A stretch of DNA of 7,207 nucleotides, taken from the NCBI GenBank assembly GCA_023135545.1, contig JAGLSY010000093.1, positions 1 through 7,207 of the forward strand. The letters are read 5' to 3'. Below, piece after piece: positions 6,534 to 7,207 of the stretch. Position 1 is the stretch's first letter; every line of letters starts with the position of its first letter. The translations under genes and the position numbers were made by a program. The notes under the pieces were generated by a model. That model was not told where the DNA came from and did no database searches. It saw only the letters and a program-made list of their open reading frames with translations. The DNA comes from Thermoplasmata archaeon (lineage in GTDB: Archaea; Thermoplasmatota; Thermoplasmata; SG8-5; JAGLSY01).

Positions 6534-6645
6534 CTGAGCCAGACGCTCCCGAAGATGATGAAATCATCGAGGCTTGACCGAAAGCGAAAGTTTGGCTTGC
6601 CAAACTACGCGATAGGTCAAATGCACCAGACTAAGCTACGGGCCC
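6534..6645 (-). pseudogene. Duplicated 5' half of the CAT tRNA with a D-loop insertion
   Basis: The first 22 bases (6645-6624) match the first 22 of the downstream tRNA exactly. After an insert the match resumes at GGAGCGTCTGGCTCA (6549-6535), identical to the tRNA up to anticodon position 35. It then reads GATTACGGG and diverges. No matching anticodon-stem 3' strand, T-arm or acceptor 3' strand follows before the real tRNA begins 22 bases later, so as an independent gene it is incomplete. Without the insert it would be a 36-37 nt 5' half-tRNA. Alternatives: debris of a tandem duplication, a 5' half of a trans-spliced tRNA, or a leader element that pairs with the downstream copy. Confidence 0.75.
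6549..6623 (-). other. 75-nt insertion in the D-loop of the 5'-half tRNA copy
   Basis: The boundary can shift by one base because G flanks both sides. The insert contains a 7-bp hairpin AGTTTGG/CCAAACT (6589-6595 with 6600-6606, loop of four), enclosed by TTGACC/GGTCAA (6574-6579 with 6615-6620), plus a small GATG/CATC hairpin at 6557-6568. I tried both possible registers and could not form a BHB motif at its ends, unlike the two introns of the downstream tRNA. It could be a non-BHB insertion or a decayed intron. Confidence 0.55.
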
Positions 6646-6690
6646 TCTGGACTCTATGTGCATTAAAATTATTGTATTAATGTTTTCGGT

Positions 6691-6704
6691 TAATTTAATT
6701 TATA
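6691..6704 (-). promoter_or_regulatory. Candidate box A promoter for the tRNA locus
   Basis: On the minus strand TATAAATTAAATTA begins 59 bases before the 5'-half tRNA copy. A start about 25-28 bases downstream would leave a leader of about 30 nt. A weaker AT-rich box, AATAATTTTAAT (6673-6662), is closer. Either would place the 5'-half copy and the complete tRNA on one transcript. Confidence 0.4.
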
Positions 6705-6718
6705 CTTCGATTGTGAGT

Positions 6719-7207
6719 TTAAGCAATATCAGCCAGCACCTTCCTGGCCTTATCTTCCCACAGCTTCATTCCCATCCGCTCGAACTCAGCCAGGGCTTGC
6801 TCCATAAACTCACAGGCCTTCTCGGGCTCGCCTTTCTTCAGATACATTTCAGAATATCTAAAATGAATTCTAGGAGTTAACCATTTGTCAAGTGCCATAG
6901 AAGATACCTTCAAGCCCTCTTTGAATTCATTATCTGCTTCATCCCATTTGTTCTCGGTTGTGTATATCATGCCCATGAGCTCATGGTACAGAGTCGTTTC
7001 AAAAGGCTTGTTTATTTCTTTAAGTAATTCGCTGGCTTTCTCAGAGTGTTCTTTTGCCAATTGAGTATTACCTTGGGCAATACTCAATTGAGACAACGCG
7101 TGGTAGGCTTCAAAAGTGCCGTTCATATCATAATTTTGAAATAGCCTTAATGCTTCCAGATAATATTCCAGGGCTTTCTCATAATTTCCTTTTTCAAATT
7201 CAATGTA
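6719..7207 (-). CDS. TPR-repeat protein, C-terminal part (N-terminus outside window)
   Basis: The frame is open from the right edge and ends at TAA (6721-6719), giving 162 visible residues. The Met at 7126 is internal: the 27 codons before it, starting YIEFEKGNYEKALEYYLEAL, are a clear TPR continuing the same frame. At least four helical-hairpin repeats can be read, including GNYEKALEYYLEAL, GNTQLAKEHSEKA, NKWDEADNEFKEGL and GEPEKACEFMEQAL. TPRs mediate protein-protein contacts. The tail FERMGMKLWEDKARKVLADIA resembles in layout the end of the 981-residue TPR-ATPase (FEKLDAIYIIKDIEALLDEL), so this may be a paralogue with its own N-terminal ATPase domain, but that part is not visible. Its stop lies 73 bases before the 5'-half tRNA copy, on the same strand. 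Confidence 0.88.
   Translation of the reverse strand, partial: YIEFEKGNYEKALEYYLEALRLFQNYDMNGTFEAYHALSQLSIAQGNTQLAKEHSEKASELLKEINKPFETTLYHELMGMIYTTENKWDEADNEFKEGLKVSSMALDKWLTPRIHFRYSEMYLKKGEPEKACEFMEQALAEFERMGMKLWEDKARKVLADIA

Noticed and set aside
6550..6575. C/D box guide RNA suggested by TCGATGA-like sequence
   Set aside because: The C box is imperfect and no CTGA D box lies at a suitable distance.
6139..6603. Short open frames of 65-74 codons over the tRNA locus
   Set aside because: They overlap tRNA exons and introns, have no promoter of their own, and their translations look like random sequence.
6549..6623. D-loop insertion of the 5'-half copy as a third BHB intron
   Set aside because: In both possible boundary registers, no four-base central helix with three-base bulges can be formed, whereas the other two introns fold readily.
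6259..6645. tRNA duplication as the attachment sites of an integrated element
   Set aside because: The repeats are only 133 bases apart, the duplicated part is the 5' half and not the usual 3' end, and no integrase or cargo lies between them.
6475..6645. Alternative splicing of the 5'-half copy onto the 3' exons of the complete tRNA through the 37/38 intron
   Set aside because: The copy has CTCA for the central helix but is followed by GATTACGG, which cannot pair with TGCAG of the intron as CTGCA does in the complete tRNA. The BHB is lost.

Overview
This window looks like a chromosomal segment from an archaeon. The lines of evidence are a tRNA gene carrying bulge-helix-bulge (BHB) type introns, an archaeal-style Lhr helicase, and TATA (box A) elements sitting about 23-29 bases upstream of start codons with no ribosome-binding site, which is the pattern of leaderless transcripts. 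The GC content is moderate, with frequent AGG/AGA and ATA codons. The group cannot be fixed from the sequence alone; a Thermoplasmata-like euryarchaeon is my guess.

Layout, left to right. (1) 1-2708, minus strand: an almost complete Lhr-type superfamily 2 helicase, cut by the left edge. (2) 2709-2960: a divergent intergenic region with a promoter for each flanking gene and an 8-bp inverted repeat between them. (3) 2961-5906, plus strand: a 981-residue P-loop ATPase with a long C-terminal TPR array and an unexpected domain-sized insert between Walker A and Walker B. (4) 5907-6258: a convergent intergenic region with several hairpins, including an AT-rich 10-bp hairpin just 3' of the tRNA. (5) 6259-6512, minus strand: a tRNA gene with anticodon CAT, split by a 29-nt intron at the canonical 37/38 position and a 151-nt, strongly structured intron inside the T-loop (59/60). 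Removing both leaves a clean 74-nt cloverleaf. (6) 6534-6645, minus strand: a second copy of the same tRNA's 5' half, lying directly upstream in the same orientation, with 75 nt inserted in its D-loop and no 3' half. (7) 6719-7207, minus strand: the C-terminal part of a TPR protein, cut by the right edge.

The helicase and the tRNA locus both belong to nucleic-acid metabolism, but nothing shows a functional link between them. The two TPR proteins flanking the tRNA locus may be related regulatory or scaffold proteins. The most notable feature is the 6259-6645 tRNA locus: a doubly interrupted tRNA preceded by a broken 5' half that probably shares its promoter and transcript.
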